This document shows positions 43,073 to 51,336 of a stretch of DNA of 52,509 bases, piece after piece. The position numbers and the translations under genes were made by a program. This stretch comes from DASQFY01 sp036397815 (lineage in GTDB: Bacteria; Chloroflexota; Limnocylindria; QHBO01), in contig DASWIE010000126.1 in the NCBI GenBank assembly GCA_036397815.1, forward strand, positions 1-52,509. Direction: 5' to 3'. The notes under the pieces are model-generated. The model had not been told where the DNA came from. It was given only the letters and a program-made list of their open reading frames with translations, and ran no database searches. The stretch's first letter is position 1, and each line of letters begins with the position of its first letter.

Positions 43073-44365
43073 CCCCGGGGCGGCGGGCGGCCCGGCGGAC
43101 GATGGCGCCACGGCCCGCGGCGGCATCGCCGACCCGGGCACCTGCCCCGGGAACCGCTCGAGGTGCCACAGCACCGGGAAGAGCCGAGCCCAGATGACGG
43201 CGACCGCCAAGGTCGCGAACCCGCCGACCAGGACTGCGGGCACGATTCCCCACCAGGCGGCGGTGAGCCCGGACTCGAACTCCCCCAGCTCATTCGACGC
43301 GCCGATGAAGACGGAGTTCACCGCGCTCACCCGGCCACGGATGAGATCGGGCGTCTGCAGCTGCACCAGCAGGTGGCGGACGTACATGCTCGCCATGTCC
43401 GCCCCGCCCAGCACGGCGAGCGCGATCAGCGATAGCGCGAAGCTGCGCGAGAGGCCGAAGACGAGCGTCGCGGCACCGAAGGCGGCCACACCGCCGAAGA
43501 GCCAGCGCCCCACCCCCGCCCGGATGGGGCGAGCCGCCAGGAAGGCGCCGACCATGGCGGCTCCGACCGCCGGCGCCGCCCGCAGCAGGCCGAGGCCGGT
43601 CGGCCCGACTTGCAGGACGTCGCTGGCGAAGGCCGGCAGCAGCGCTGTCGCTCCACCGAACAGCACGGCGAACAGGTCCAGCGAAATGGCTCCGAGCACC
43701 GGCCGGCTGCCCCGCACGAAGGTGATGCCGGAAAGCAGGCTCCCCAGGCTGAGCGGCTCGCGCGGTTGCTCGCCGCGCCCACCAGCGGTGAGGCCGACCA
43801 CGAGCAGCGAACCGCCCACGAAGAGCGCGGCAACGACCGAGTAGACGACCTCGGTGCCAAGAAGGATCAGCAGGCCGGCGACCGCCGGCCCGCTGATGGT
43901 GGCCACCTGGAACATCGACGTGTTGAGCGCGACCGCGTTGCCGAACGCGGCCGGCGGCACGAGGTTCGGCAGCAGTGACTGGCTGCTCGGCATGTTGAAG
44001 GCCCTGGCCGTGCCGAACGCCGCCATCACGCCGAGGACCGGCAGGGTGGAACGCACCTCGGCCAGGCTTAGCCCGAGCAGGATCAGCGCCGCAGCGGCAT
44101 AGAGCAGGTAGCAGGCCATCTGGATCCGCCGCCGGTCGTATCGGTCCGCCATGTGCCCGGCGGGGAGGATCAGAACGATGAACGGCAGGAACTGAGACAG
44201 GCCGATCAGCCCCAGGTCGAGCGGGTTGCGGGTCTGTTCGTAGACCTGCCAGCCCACCGCCACCGTCAGCATCTGAAGGCCGATGGCGACCACGAAGCGA
44301 GCCGACAGGTAGCGCCGAAGGTCGGGATAGGCAAGCGCGGCCATCCGTCCGGGTGGACGCGTCAT
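43070..44365 (-). CDS. MFS transporter, enterobactin-exporter (EntS)-like
   Basis: A 431-aa major facilitator with 12 predicted helices. The opening DLRRYLSARFVVAIGLQMLT, the loop-2-3 motif GHMADRYDRRRIQMA, and the helix region FNMPSSQSLLPNLVPPAAFG are typical of the EntS/MFS_3 group that exports siderophores or drugs. The C-terminal 20 residues are Pro/Ala-rich. I use ATG 44365, with TATCCT 9 nt upstream; MAAL at 44344 is an alternative. Substrate unknown. Confidence 0.83.
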   Translation of the reverse strand: MTRPPGRMAALAYPDLRRYLSARFVVAIGLQMLTVAVGWQVYEQTRNPLDLGLIGLSQFLPFIVLILPAGHMADRYDRRRIQMACYLLYAAAALILLGLSLAEVRSTLPVLGVMAAFGTARAFNMPSSQSLLPNLVPPAAFGNAVALNTSMFQVATISGPAVAGLLILLGTEVVYSVVAALFVGGSLLVVGLTAGGRGEQPREPLSLGSLLSGITFVRGSRPVLGAISLDLFAVLFGGATALLPAFASDVLQVGPTGLGLLRAAPAVGAAMVGAFLAARPIRAGVGRWLFGGVAAFGAATLVFGLSRSFALSLIALAVLGGADMASMYVRHLLVQLQTPDLIRGRVSAVNSVFIGASNELGEFESGLTAAWWGIVPAVLVGGFATLAVAVIWARLFPVLWHLERFPGQVPGSAMPPRAVAPSSAGPPAAPG

Positions 44366-44374
44366 GAGCGGCGC

Positions 44375-44380
44375 AGGATA
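44375..44380 (-). promoter_or_regulatory. -10 element TATCCT of the 43070 MFS gene
   Basis: TATCCT on the minus strand, 9 nt before the ATG at 44365; lies in the 54-bp divergent gap with the other MFS gene. Confidence 0.35.
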
Positions 44381-44419
44381 CCGCAGTCGGGCCGCAGGGC
44401 GGCCGATGATGATGGTCGC

Positions 44420-45808
44420 ATGCGCGAACATCAGAACCCCCCGACCGCGGCCGACGATCGTGACGAGTTCGGCCGTCCGAAGGCCGCGCTCAGCTGGTGG
44501 CACCTGTTTGCGGTCACCGCCTATTGGCTGGCGATCACCGTGCTGTGGGGGGCCTTCACGTTCAGCGTCATCCCGCGCCTGGTCGAGTCGCCGGGCGTCC
44601 TTGGCGACTCCGGCCACCCCCTCGCCGGGCTGGCGATCGGTCTCATCACCACCGCCGGCGTGCTGATCGCGATCCTGGTGCAGCCGACCATGGGCTCGAT
44701 CAGCGACAACACCCGATCGCGCCTGGGACGTCGCAAGCCGTACATCCTGATCGGGACCGCGCTCGACCTGGTCTTCCTGTCGTTCGCGGCCTGGGCGTTC
44801 TGGAACCAGAGCTACTGGGCCTTCGTGGGTGCGGTCGCGCTGCTGCAGTTCAGCAGCAACTTCGCGCAGGGCCCGTACCAGGGCTACATCCCCGACCTCG
44901 TCCCGGGGCGCCAGGTCGGCGTGGCGTCCGGCATGCTCGGGGCGGCCAACATCGCCGGCAACCTGCTCGGGCCAGGGCTTGCCATCCTGTTCGTGGCCGT
45001 GCTGCCGGGCGCGCTCGGGTTCCCGGAGATCACGCTGGGCCTCTTCGTGGCGATCGCGCTGGTCGAGGTGATCACCATGCTGATCACCGTCATGTTCGTG
45101 CCGGACCGGCCCGCGCCGCCGACCGACAAGACGCTGCGCCAGCGCGCGCTCGGGGCGTGGGGCACCGACCTCCTGGCCCACCACGACTACGTCTGGCTGC
45201 TGATCAGCCGAGCGCTGGTGCTGACCGCCCTCGTCTCGCTCCAGGCGTTCGCCGTTTTCTTCCTGGAAAACGCGCACGGCATGGATCCCAACAGCGCCCA
45301 GGCGTCGCAGTTCCCGATCATCCTGACCGTGGCGGTGGCCGCACTGCTGAGCGCCGTGCCGGGCGGCTGGATCTCCTCGCGGATCGGCCGCAAGCCGGTC
45401 CTCTACGTCGCGATCGCGCTGGGCGTCCTGGGAGCCGTCATGATCGCGTTCGGTCCCGAGTACTGGATGGTGGTGGCCGCCGCCGTGCCGATCGGGATCT
45501 GCAGCGGCGTCTTCCTTGGGGTCGACTGGGCGCTGATGACCGACATCATCCCGAAGGCGGAATCGGGCCGCTACATGGGCATCAGCAACATCGCGGTCGC
45601 CAGCGCGGGACCAATCGCCAGCACCGTCGGCGGCCTGGTCGTCTTCGCGGCCAGCCTCCTGGCCTTCGGGCCCGAGATCGCGTATCGCGCCATCTTCGTG
45701 GTCATGGCCCTGGAGCTGGCGTTGGGCGCCTGGGCGCTGCGGCGCGTGGCGGAGCCGATCCGCCGCGGCTCGGTGGCGGCCGGCGCGGACGCCGTCCCCG
45801 CCGCCTGA
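44420..45808 (+). CDS. MFS transporter, glycoside-pentoside-hexuronide / SLC45-like
   Basis: A 462-aa transporter with 12 predicted helices. SISDNTRSRLGRRKPYILIG is the loop-2-3 signature of GPH/sucrose (SLC45-like) symporters, and QFSSNFAQGPYQGYIPDLVP is typical of the same group. The second half has GGWISSRIGRKPVLYVAIAL. It may import a sugar with a cation. ATG at 44420 is chosen because the hydrophilic start (MREHQNPPTAADDRDEFGRP) leads directly to helix 1. Its TGA overlaps the ATG of the acyltransferase gene, so the two are coupled. Confidence 0.83.
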   Translation: MREHQNPPTAADDRDEFGRPKAALSWWHLFAVTAYWLAITVLWGAFTFSVIPRLVESPGVLGDSGHPLAGLAIGLITTAGVLIAILVQPTMGSISDNTRSRLGRRKPYILIGTALDLVFLSFAAWAFWNQSYWAFVGAVALLQFSSNFAQGPYQGYIPDLVPGRQVGVASGMLGAANIAGNLLGPGLAILFVAVLPGALGFPEITLGLFVAIALVEVITMLITVMFVPDRPAPPTDKTLRQRALGAWGTDLLAHHDYVWLLISRALVLTALVSLQAFAVFFLENAHGMDPNSAQASQFPIILTVAVAALLSAVPGGWISSRIGRKPVLYVAIALGVLGAVMIAFGPEYWMVVAAAVPIGICSGVFLGVDWALMTDIIPKAESGRYMGISNIAVASAGPIASTVGGLVVFAASLLAFGPEIAYRAIFVVMALELALGAWALRRVAEPIRRGSVAAGADAVPAA

Positions 45809-46560
45809 TGGACCCTGCCACCGCCCGGGCCCGGCGCACCGGGCCCCGCGAGCTGAGCGTCGAGGTCACGCCGCGCTATCGGTTCATGTGGGCCCTCGAC
45901 CGAACGGTGCTGCGGCTGCTGTTCGACATTCGACCCACCGGCCTGGACCGATGGCCACCGGCCCCCTTCTGCCTGGTGCTCAACCATCACAACGGCTGGG
46001 ACCCGATGCTGGCGCTCGGCGCGGTGCCGCTGACGCCGCGGATCACCTGGTTCGGGCCGAAGGAGGTCGATTTCAGCCGTGGCTTCAAGAACCGGGTGAT
46101 GGCCTTCTTCGGCGGCGTGATCCCCTACAACCCGGAGAAGACGACGCTCACATCCGCGGTGCGCGCGGTGCGTCGCGTCTTCGCGGCCGGCGGCGTGCTG
46201 GGCATCTTCGCGGAGGGGAAGGTGGGATTCCGCGAGAGCGAGCTGCTGCCGTTCGAGGATGGTGCGGTCGCCTTCGCCGCGGCTGCCGCCGTGCCGATCG
46301 TGCCGTGCGCGATCGTGGGCAGTACCCACCTCTGGTTCCGCAAGCGCGTCGAGGTCCGCTTCGGGGAGCCGATCTCCAGCGCCGAGGCGCGCGGGCGTGA
46401 GGGCCGCGCCGAGCTGGACTCGCAGGTCCGGGCGGCGATCGCCGCCCTGCTGCCGGAGCGTGAGCCTACGCTGCCGCGTCGCCGTCCGCTCCGCTTCCTG
46501 GGCGACCTGCTGACCGGCGCGGATGACCTGGCGCGCCGTCGCGCCGAGCTCGGGGAGTAG
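45808..46560 (+). CDS. 1-acyl-glycerol-3-phosphate acyltransferase family protein
   Basis: A 250-aa PlsC-family acyltransferase. Motif I is NHHNGWDP (HX4D), motif III is IFAEGKVGF (the EGT-type loop) and motif IV around VPCAIVGSTHLW. It transfers an acyl chain to lysophosphatidic acid or a related acceptor. There is no signal or long membrane segment apart from a hydrophobic N-terminal stretch. It starts at the TGATG junction with the upstream transporter. Confidence 0.85.
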   Translation: MDPATARARRTGPRELSVEVTPRYRFMWALDRTVLRLLFDIRPTGLDRWPPAPFCLVLNHHNGWDPMLALGAVPLTPRITWFGPKEVDFSRGFKNRVMAFFGGVIPYNPEKTTLTSAVRAVRRVFAAGGVLGIFAEGKVGFRESELLPFEDGAVAFAAAAAVPIVPCAIVGSTHLWFRKRVEVRFGEPISSAEARGREGRAELDSQVRAAIAALLPEREPTLPRRRPLRFLGDLLTGADDLARRRAELGE

Positions 46561-46623
46561 CCGCCGCCGGACCGGCCTGCCACCGGAGCGGCCTTGGCGA
46601 GTTCCCGTCAGCTAGCAACTCCA

Positions 46624-46731
46624 TTACTGATAGGCGACTGTCGACGCCCGTTTCCCGCCCCAGCCTCGATATTCACGCTCGGCCCCGGCTCGGTGCGCCT
46701 CATGTCGCCGCCAACGGTCACTTATCAGTAA
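46624..46731. repeat. Short element with 9-bp terminal inverted repeats
   Basis: TTACTGATA (46624-46632) and TATCAGTAA (46723-46731) are perfect inverted repeats 90 bp apart, each flanked outside by CCA. The 108-bp unit lies in the otherwise gene-free 230-bp gap 46561-46790. It might be a miniature inverted-repeat element or a pair of operator half-sites. Chance is possible with such short arms. Confidence 0.35.
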
Positions 46732-46778
46732 CCAAGGTTGGTAGGAGGTGGGACCCCGAACCCACTCGCGATGCAGGC

Positions 46779-46784
46779 TACGAT
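46779..46784 (+). promoter_or_regulatory. -10 element TACGAT of the 46791 gene
   Basis: TACGAT ends 6 nt before the GTG at 46791. Confidence 0.45.
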
Positions 46785-46790
46785 CGGGGC

Positions 46791-47063
46791 GTGCTCCCCA
46801 TCATCTGGGCCATCTTCGCGATCTGCGCCGTAGGCGGCTTCCTGACGATCGCCGCCTACTGGCTCGACGTGCAGGACCGCCCCGACCTGAGCTTCCGGAC
46901 GCGGGTCGCCTGGTCGGCGGGCGTCCTCCTCTTCCCGGTCACGATCCCCGCCTACGCCTTCCTGGGTGGACCCGGGTGGCCGCCGTTCCTGCGGGCGGTC
47001 TCGCTGCTGCCCGCGGTTGCGGTGGCGCTGTTCCTGGGTTTCGTGTTCGGTATCTTCGGCTAG
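46791..47063 (+). CDS. Small membrane protein (90 aa)
   Basis: A 90-aa protein with three hydrophobic helices (about 4-24, 39-58, 66-88) separated by a charged loop (DVQDRPDLSFRTR). GTG at 46791 is 6 nt from TACGAT. The short length, three helices and GGPGWPPFLR loop match nothing I can name. It ends in CTAG, shared with the stop of the convergent NTR-like gene. Confidence 0.55.
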   Translation: MLPIIWAIFAICAVGGFLTIAAYWLDVQDRPDLSFRTRVAWSAGVLLFPVTIPAYAFLGGPGWPPFLRAVSLLPAVAVALFLGFVFGIFG

Positions 47064-47605
47064 ACGGCCGCGCTGCGGCCGCGGCGGGTGAAAGCCCAGG
47101 TCGAGACCGCCGCGACCAGCGCGGAAGCTCCCAGCGCGATCAGAAGGCCGGCGGGAGGGGCCCCGGGATCGCCTCCTTCAACGCTCGGGATCGGGACCCC
47201 GTCCGCAAGGAGCTCGTTGCCGGAGCAGCTGCTGGTGGTCAGCCCGCCGGCCTCGTCCGCATAGGCGAACACCCGCCAGCGCTGGGCGACCGCGAAGTCG
47301 AACCCGCAATTGGCGCCGTTGTCGCGGTTGCTGGCAAGCAGCACGCTGGTCGCGAGCGAGCCCTTGAGCGCCTCCTCGACGACGAAGGTGTAGAGCACCG
47401 GATCGAGCGCGAGCTCGGGTTGCAGGGACGGAGGCTCTTCCTGGGCGGCCACCACCCCGACGAAGGCCGCATCGGCGCTGGCCAGCCGCTCGGCAGGACC
47501 CATCATCGCGCACGAGCATGCATGCACCCGCCCGATCGGGGCGGCAACCGCGAGCAGGCCGGCAAGCGCGGCGACGGAGATCAGCCGACGCAGGCGATTC
47601 CTCAT
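47060..47605 (-). CDS. Membrane-anchored NTR/TIMP-like domain protein
   Basis: A 181-aa exported protein. Signal peptide (RLISVAALAGLLAVAAPIG) leads to the mature start ACSCAMMGPAERLASADAAF, the CxC opening of bacterial netrin/TIMP-like domains. It continues with FVGVVAAQEE, a strand TFVVEEALKGS, a NCGFDFA Cys and a SSCSGNELL Cys. Residues about 150-170 form a C-terminal helix followed by Arg-rich RRGRSAAV. Hence it is an outside-facing, membrane-anchored protein; the role of bacterial members is unknown. It is divergent from the dipeptidase gene. Confidence 0.75.
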   Translation of the reverse strand: MRNRLRRLISVAALAGLLAVAAPIGRVHACSCAMMGPAERLASADAAFVGVVAAQEEPPSLQPELALDPVLYTFVVEEALKGSLATSVLLASNRDNGANCGFDFAVAQRWRVFAYADEAGGLTTSSCSGNELLADGVPIPSVEGGDPGAPPAGLLIALGASALVAAVSTWAFTRRGRSAAV

Positions 47606-47650
47606 TGGACGCCTGACGCGCCTGTCAGACGATCGGTTCCGTCCAACCCC

Positions 47651-47656
47651 TATCAT
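47651..47656 (+). promoter_or_regulatory. -10 element TATCAT of the dipeptidase gene
   Basis: TATCAT ends 6 nt before the ATG at 47663 and overlaps a CATCGGTCC octamer copy. Confidence 0.55.
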
Positions 47657-47662
47657 CGGTCC

Positions 47663-49084
47663 ATGACCACCACCACTCGCGGCGTTGACGCCGCTCTTGC
47701 CTACCTTGACGACCACGCCCAAGAGCACCTGGCGGGGCTCGACGAGTTCCTGCGGATCGAGTCGGTGAGCGCGGATCCAGAGCGCAGGGCCGAGGTCCGG
47801 CGCACCGCGGAATGGATCGCGGCTGAACTGTCGCGCATCGGCGTCGAGCATGCTCAGCTCAACGAGACGAGCAGCCACCCGATCGTGACCGCCGACTGGC
47901 TGCACGCGGGGCCGGATGCGCCAACAGTGCTCGTCTACTGCCACTACGACGTCCAGCCGCCGGACCCACTCGACGAATGGGTGCGCCCCCCGTTCGAGCC
48001 GCGTTACGAGGACGACAACGTCTACGCCCGCGGCTGCGGGGACGACAAGGGGCAGCTCTACATGCACCTAAGGGCGGCCGGGGCGTGGCTGCAGGGGGCC
48101 GGGTCGCTGCCGGTCAACCTGCGGTTCTTCTTCGAGGGTGACGAGGAGGTCGGCAGCCTGCCGGTCGACGAGTTCATCGCCGAGCATCCGGAGCTGCTGG
48201 CCGCCGACATCTGCGTCGTCTCCGACGGCGACATGTATGACGACGAGGGGACGCCGGCCATCTCCTATGGGCTGCGCGGGATCGCGTACTGGGAGCTCAA
48301 GGTCCGTGGCCCGTTCCAGGACGTCCATTCCGGCCAGTACGGCGGAGGTGTCGACAACCCGGCCAACGTCCTGGTTCGCATCCTCGCCAGCCTGACCGAT
48401 GAGCACGGCCGCTTCACGGTCCCCGGCTTCTACGACCGGGTCCGTGACCTGACCGATGCCGAGCACGCCGCCTACGCGGAGCAGCCATTCGACGAGGCCG
48501 ACTGGCGCGAGCGGATCGGCATCACCCAGCCGATGGACGGCGAGACCGGCTACACACTGCTGGAGCGCCTCTCTGCCCGGCCGACGTTCGACATCAACGG
48601 TCTGTGGGGCGGGTACAGCGGGGAGGGCTCGAAGACGATCATCCCCGCCTTCGCGGCCGCGAAGTTCAGCACCCGGCTGGTGCCGGACCAGGACCACCGC
48701 GAGATCGAGCGCCTGGTGGTGGAGCACCTGGAGCGCATCGCACCGCCCACCGTCCGAATCGAGGTCAAGGTGATCCATGGCGGGCAGCCGGCCATCACTC
48801 CACTCGACCATCCTGCCGTGCAGCTGGCCGGGCGCGCCCTCGAGGCGGCGTTCGGCAGGGCGGCCCTGTTTCATCGGTCCGGCGGGTCGATCCCGGTGGT
48901 GGCGGCGCTCGACGCCGCGCTGGGGCTGAAGACGGTGATGGTCGGCTTCGCCTCCCCCAACGGCAACTTCCACGCGCCCAACGAGTGGATGCCGATGGCC
49001 AATTACCGCGGCGGGATGAAGGCGCTGGTCAGGCTCTGGGCCGAGCTGGGGAGCGCGACAGCGGCGGAGCTGCGCGCCGGGTGA
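47663..49084 (+). CDS. M20-family dipeptidase
   Basis: A 473-aa di-zinc exopeptidase of the M20 (DapE/carnosinase-like) group, similar in size to cytosolic dipeptidases. Metal motifs: VLVYCHYDVQPPDP (His, Asp), ARGCGDDKGQLYMHL (Asp), FFFEGDEEVGS (catalytic Glu and zinc Glu), ICVVSDGDMYDDEG (Asp), with a C-terminal His in ASPNGNFHAPNEWM. The dimerisation domain lies between. It would hydrolyse small peptides or N-acyl amino acids in the cytoplasm. Its GTGA stop overlaps the next gene. Confidence 0.9.
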   Translation: MTTTTRGVDAALAYLDDHAQEHLAGLDEFLRIESVSADPERRAEVRRTAEWIAAELSRIGVEHAQLNETSSHPIVTADWLHAGPDAPTVLVYCHYDVQPPDPLDEWVRPPFEPRYEDDNVYARGCGDDKGQLYMHLRAAGAWLQGAGSLPVNLRFFFEGDEEVGSLPVDEFIAEHPELLAADICVVSDGDMYDDEGTPAISYGLRGIAYWELKVRGPFQDVHSGQYGGGVDNPANVLVRILASLTDEHGRFTVPGFYDRVRDLTDAEHAAYAEQPFDEADWRERIGITQPMDGETGYTLLERLSARPTFDINGLWGGYSGEGSKTIIPAFAAAKFSTRLVPDQDHREIERLVVEHLERIAPPTVRIEVKVIHGGQPAITPLDHPAVQLAGRALEAAFGRAALFHRSGGSIPVVAALDAALGLKTVMVGFASPNGNFHAPNEWMPMANYRGGMKALVRLWAELGSATAAELRAG

Positions 49085-49776
49085 GCCGGGCGGCTTCGCG
49101 CCGGGGAAGCGCCGACGACCCGTGGCTGCCGCTGGGCGCAGCGTCGCGCCTGGTGGGCGTGGGACCGGACACGTTGCGGCGCTGGGCGGACGGCGGCAAG
49201 GTCGAGAGCTTCACCACGCCCGGCGGCCACCGGCGCTTCCTGCGCTCGAGCCTGGAGGCGATGGTCAACACCCCGCGTCGCCATCGCTATGACGTGGCCC
49301 GGCTGACCGGCTCGGCCGGCACCATCTCGGGCGAGGTCCATCGCCGCATGCAGCGCAGCGGCTTCGCCGGCCAGCCCTGGCACGCGCGCCTCTCGGCCGC
49401 GCAGCGCACCGAGTTCCGGCGCTGGGGACAGCGCACCTTCCAGCTGGTGATCGAGTACGTGGCCGCCTCCAAGCGCGCCGAGCGCACGCTCCTGCTGGAG
49501 GAGGCGGAGAAGATGGGCGCCCTCTACGGTGCGGAGGCGTCGCGAGCGGGCCTCTCGCTGGCCGAGGCGATCGAGGCCTTCCTCTTCTACCGCTCCCCGG
49601 TGCTGGAGGCGATCGCGGCGCACCTGCGGCGCCGGTCGGCCGACGTGTCGGACGTGACGGCAGCCTATCGCGAGGCGACGGCGGCGATCGACGGGGTGCT
49701 GACCGCGCTCGTCAGCTCACATCGCGAGGGCGGGACGGCTACTCGACGACGAACAGGTCGCGGCTCGTCTGGTTGA
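49081..49776 (+). CDS. MerR-type HTH protein with RsbRD-like domain
   Basis: A 231-aa protein. Residues about 17-60 are a MerR/excisionase-type helix-turn-helix (PLGAASRLVGVGPDTLRRWA then TPGGHRRFLRSSLEAM). The rest (about 90-205), starting at RTEFRRWGQRTFQLVIEYV, then ERTLLLEEAEKMGALYGAEA and LSLAEAIEAFLFYRSPVLEA, resembles the N-terminal RsbRD/globin-sensor-like helical domain of stressosome proteins. A DNA-binding plus sensor fusion is unusual. GTG at 49081 overlaps the dipeptidase stop, and the 3' end overlaps the convergent M24 gene by 38 bp. Confidence 0.75.
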   Translation: MSRAASRRGSADDPWLPLGAASRLVGVGPDTLRRWADGGKVESFTTPGGHRRFLRSSLEAMVNTPRRHRYDVARLTGSAGTISGEVHRRMQRSGFAGQPWHARLSAAQRTEFRRWGQRTFQLVIEYVAASKRAERTLLLEEAEKMGALYGAEASRAGLSLAEAIEAFLFYRSPVLEAIAAHLRRRSADVSDVTAAYREATAAIDGVLTALVSSHREGGTATRRRTGRGSSG

Positions 49777-50878
49777 GGCGCTCGCCGCCGTCCGAGGTGC
49801 AGACCACGATATCCTCGATCCTGGCGCCCCACTCCCCGTCGACATAGATCCCCGGCTCCACGCTGAAGGCGTGGCCCGCCTCCAGCGGCTCCAGGTTGCC
49901 GGCAACGATGTACGGCTCCTCGTGGCTCTCGAGACCGATGCCGTGGCCGGTGCGATGGAAGAAGCGCTCGCCGTAGCCCGCCTCCTCGATGATCTCCCGT
50001 GCCGCCCGATCGACGTCGTGGGCTGTGACCCCCGGACGAACCGCCTCGCAGGCGGCGGCCTGGGCCTGGCGAAGCACCTCGTACAGCGCCGCGAAGTCGG
50101 GCGCCGGCTCGCCGACAAATGCGGTCCGCGTCGTGTCGCTGCAGTAGCCGCCGCGTGCGCCGCCGATGTCCAGCACGATCGCCTCGCCGGGACCGATCAG
50201 CCGGTCCCCGGCTTCGTGGTGCGGGCTGGCGGAGTTCGGTCCGGAGGCCACGATCGCGAAGTCGGCGGTGTCATGGCCGGCTTCGAGGAGCAGCTCACGG
50301 ACGCGCCTGCTGACCTCGGCCTCGGTCCGTCCCGACATGCGCTCGCCGGTGATCCCCACCATCGCCTCGTCGGCGGCGGCCGCCGCCGCCCGAAGGCGCT
50401 CGATCTCCTGGGGGATCTTGCGCTGTCGCAGCGCGGCCATGGTCGGGCCGGCCAGGACCAGCTCGATCGGATCGAGCCTGGCGCGCAGGCGCAGCACGAA
50501 GCGGGCCGACATCTGGTCCTGCACGCCGACGCGCATCGCGCCGCCGCGAAGCCGCTCGCGCACCAGGGCGAAGGGGTCGTCGGTCTCGCCCCAGCTGCGC
50601 AGCTCGATCGAGTCGGCCAGATCGCCAAGCTCGTGGCGCGCCAGCGGCTCTTCGAGGCGCGGCATGACGAGGGTCGGAGCGCCGTCGGCGGGGAGCACCA
50701 GGCAGGTCAGCCGCTCGAGCGCGGGCGCGCTGTAGCCAAGCAGATAGGCGTAGTCGGGAGAGGGAGTGACCAGCAGCGCGTCGATCCCGCGAGCGCTCGC
50801 CTCCGCTCCGGCGCGGGCGAGGCGATCGCGGTACACGCTGGTGGCGAACGGCGCGATGGCGGTCGGCACGATGGACAT
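49739..50878 (-). CDS. M24-family Xaa-Pro peptidase
   Basis: A 379-aa creatinase/prolidase-fold aminopeptidase. The N-terminal creatinase-like domain (about 1-140) precedes the pita-bread catalytic domain. All metal ligands are visible: Asp in VLDIGGARGG and Asp in YCSDTTRTA, His in FFHRTGHGIGLE, Glu in FSVEPGIYV and Glu in ARIEDIVV. It likely removes an N-terminal residue before proline. ATG at 50878 has TACCCT 8 nt upstream. Confidence 0.9.
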   Translation of the reverse strand: MSIVPTAIAPFATSVYRDRLARAGAEASARGIDALLVTPSPDYAYLLGYSAPALERLTCLVLPADGAPTLVMPRLEEPLARHELGDLADSIELRSWGETDDPFALVRERLRGGAMRVGVQDQMSARFVLRLRARLDPIELVLAGPTMAALRQRKIPQEIERLRAAAAAADEAMVGITGERMSGRTEAEVSRRVRELLLEAGHDTADFAIVASGPNSASPHHEAGDRLIGPGEAIVLDIGGARGGYCSDTTRTAFVGEPAPDFAALYEVLRQAQAAACEAVRPGVTAHDVDRAAREIIEEAGYGERFFHRTGHGIGLESHEEPYIVAGNLEPLEAGHAFSVEPGIYVDGEWGARIEDIVVCTSDGGERLNQTSRDLFVVE

Positions 50879-50886
50879 CGCCCCAC

Positions 50887-50892
50887 AGGGTA
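50887..50892 (-). promoter_or_regulatory. -10 element TACCCT of the M24 peptidase gene
   Basis: TACCCT on the minus strand, 8 nt before the ATG at 50878, in the 29-bp gap after the JAMM protease gene. Confidence 0.45.
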
Positions 50893-50907
50893 CCCGACCC
50901 CGGTCCC

Positions 50908-51336
50908 CTAGCTGATGCGCAGCGGGACCTCGAACGACTGGCCGCCGTGGATGCGCCAGGCGCGCAGCGCGCGTTCGGGCGTAGCGTTCCGATCGGTCAG
51001 GCTGGCGAGCAGGTAGAACGCGTCGGGGTACATCGCCGCGCGCCGGTCGGTCGGCGACGGCACGGCGGGGGTACGGGTGTGGGAGTGGAAGATCCCGACC
51101 AGGTCCTGGCCTGAATCCTCGATCGCGAACGTGATGCGCACCAGGTCGTCTGGGTGGACGCTGTAGCGCAGCGGCGACGCGTCGGCATTGCGTGCGGGGT
51201 GGTAGATGCTCGCCCGTCCGTCGGTCAGGCTGCCGGCCAGCAGGCCGCACGCCTCGTTCGGCAGCTCGGCCGTGGCGTGGTCGAGCAGCTCCAGGGCGAG
51301 CGCGCGCGGGACGGTCAGGCCCTGGATCGGGCTCAC
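50908..51336 (-). CDS. mec: JAMM metalloprotease of the Mec type
   Basis: A 142-aa stand-alone JAMM/MPN (M67) protease. Catalytic Glu28 in LPNEACGLLAG and the zinc motif His84, His86, Ser94 and Asp97 (HSHTRTPAVPSPTD; HxHx7Sx2D) are intact. In Mycobacterium tuberculosis the homologous Mec+ releases cysteine from the sulfur carrier CysO. Here it is downstream of cysM and a CysO-like gene, same order, with a GTGA 4-bp overlap that fixes the GTG at 51336. Because the adjacent carrier ends Gly-Gly-Phe-Arg it might also remove the last two residues. Confidence 0.87.
   Translation of the reverse strand: MSPIQGLTVPRALALELLDHATAELPNEACGLLAGSLTDGRASIYHPARNADASPLRYSVHPDDLVRITFAIEDSGQDLVGIFHSHTRTPAVPSPTDRRAAMYPDAFYLLASLTDRNATPERALRAWRIHGGQSFEVPLRIS

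Noticed and set aside
43070..45277. 735-codon minus-strand frame extending upstream of the MFS protein
   Set aside because: The extra N-terminal part is antisense to the 44420 transporter and is Arg/Asp/His-rich low-complexity; the transporter begins at 44365.
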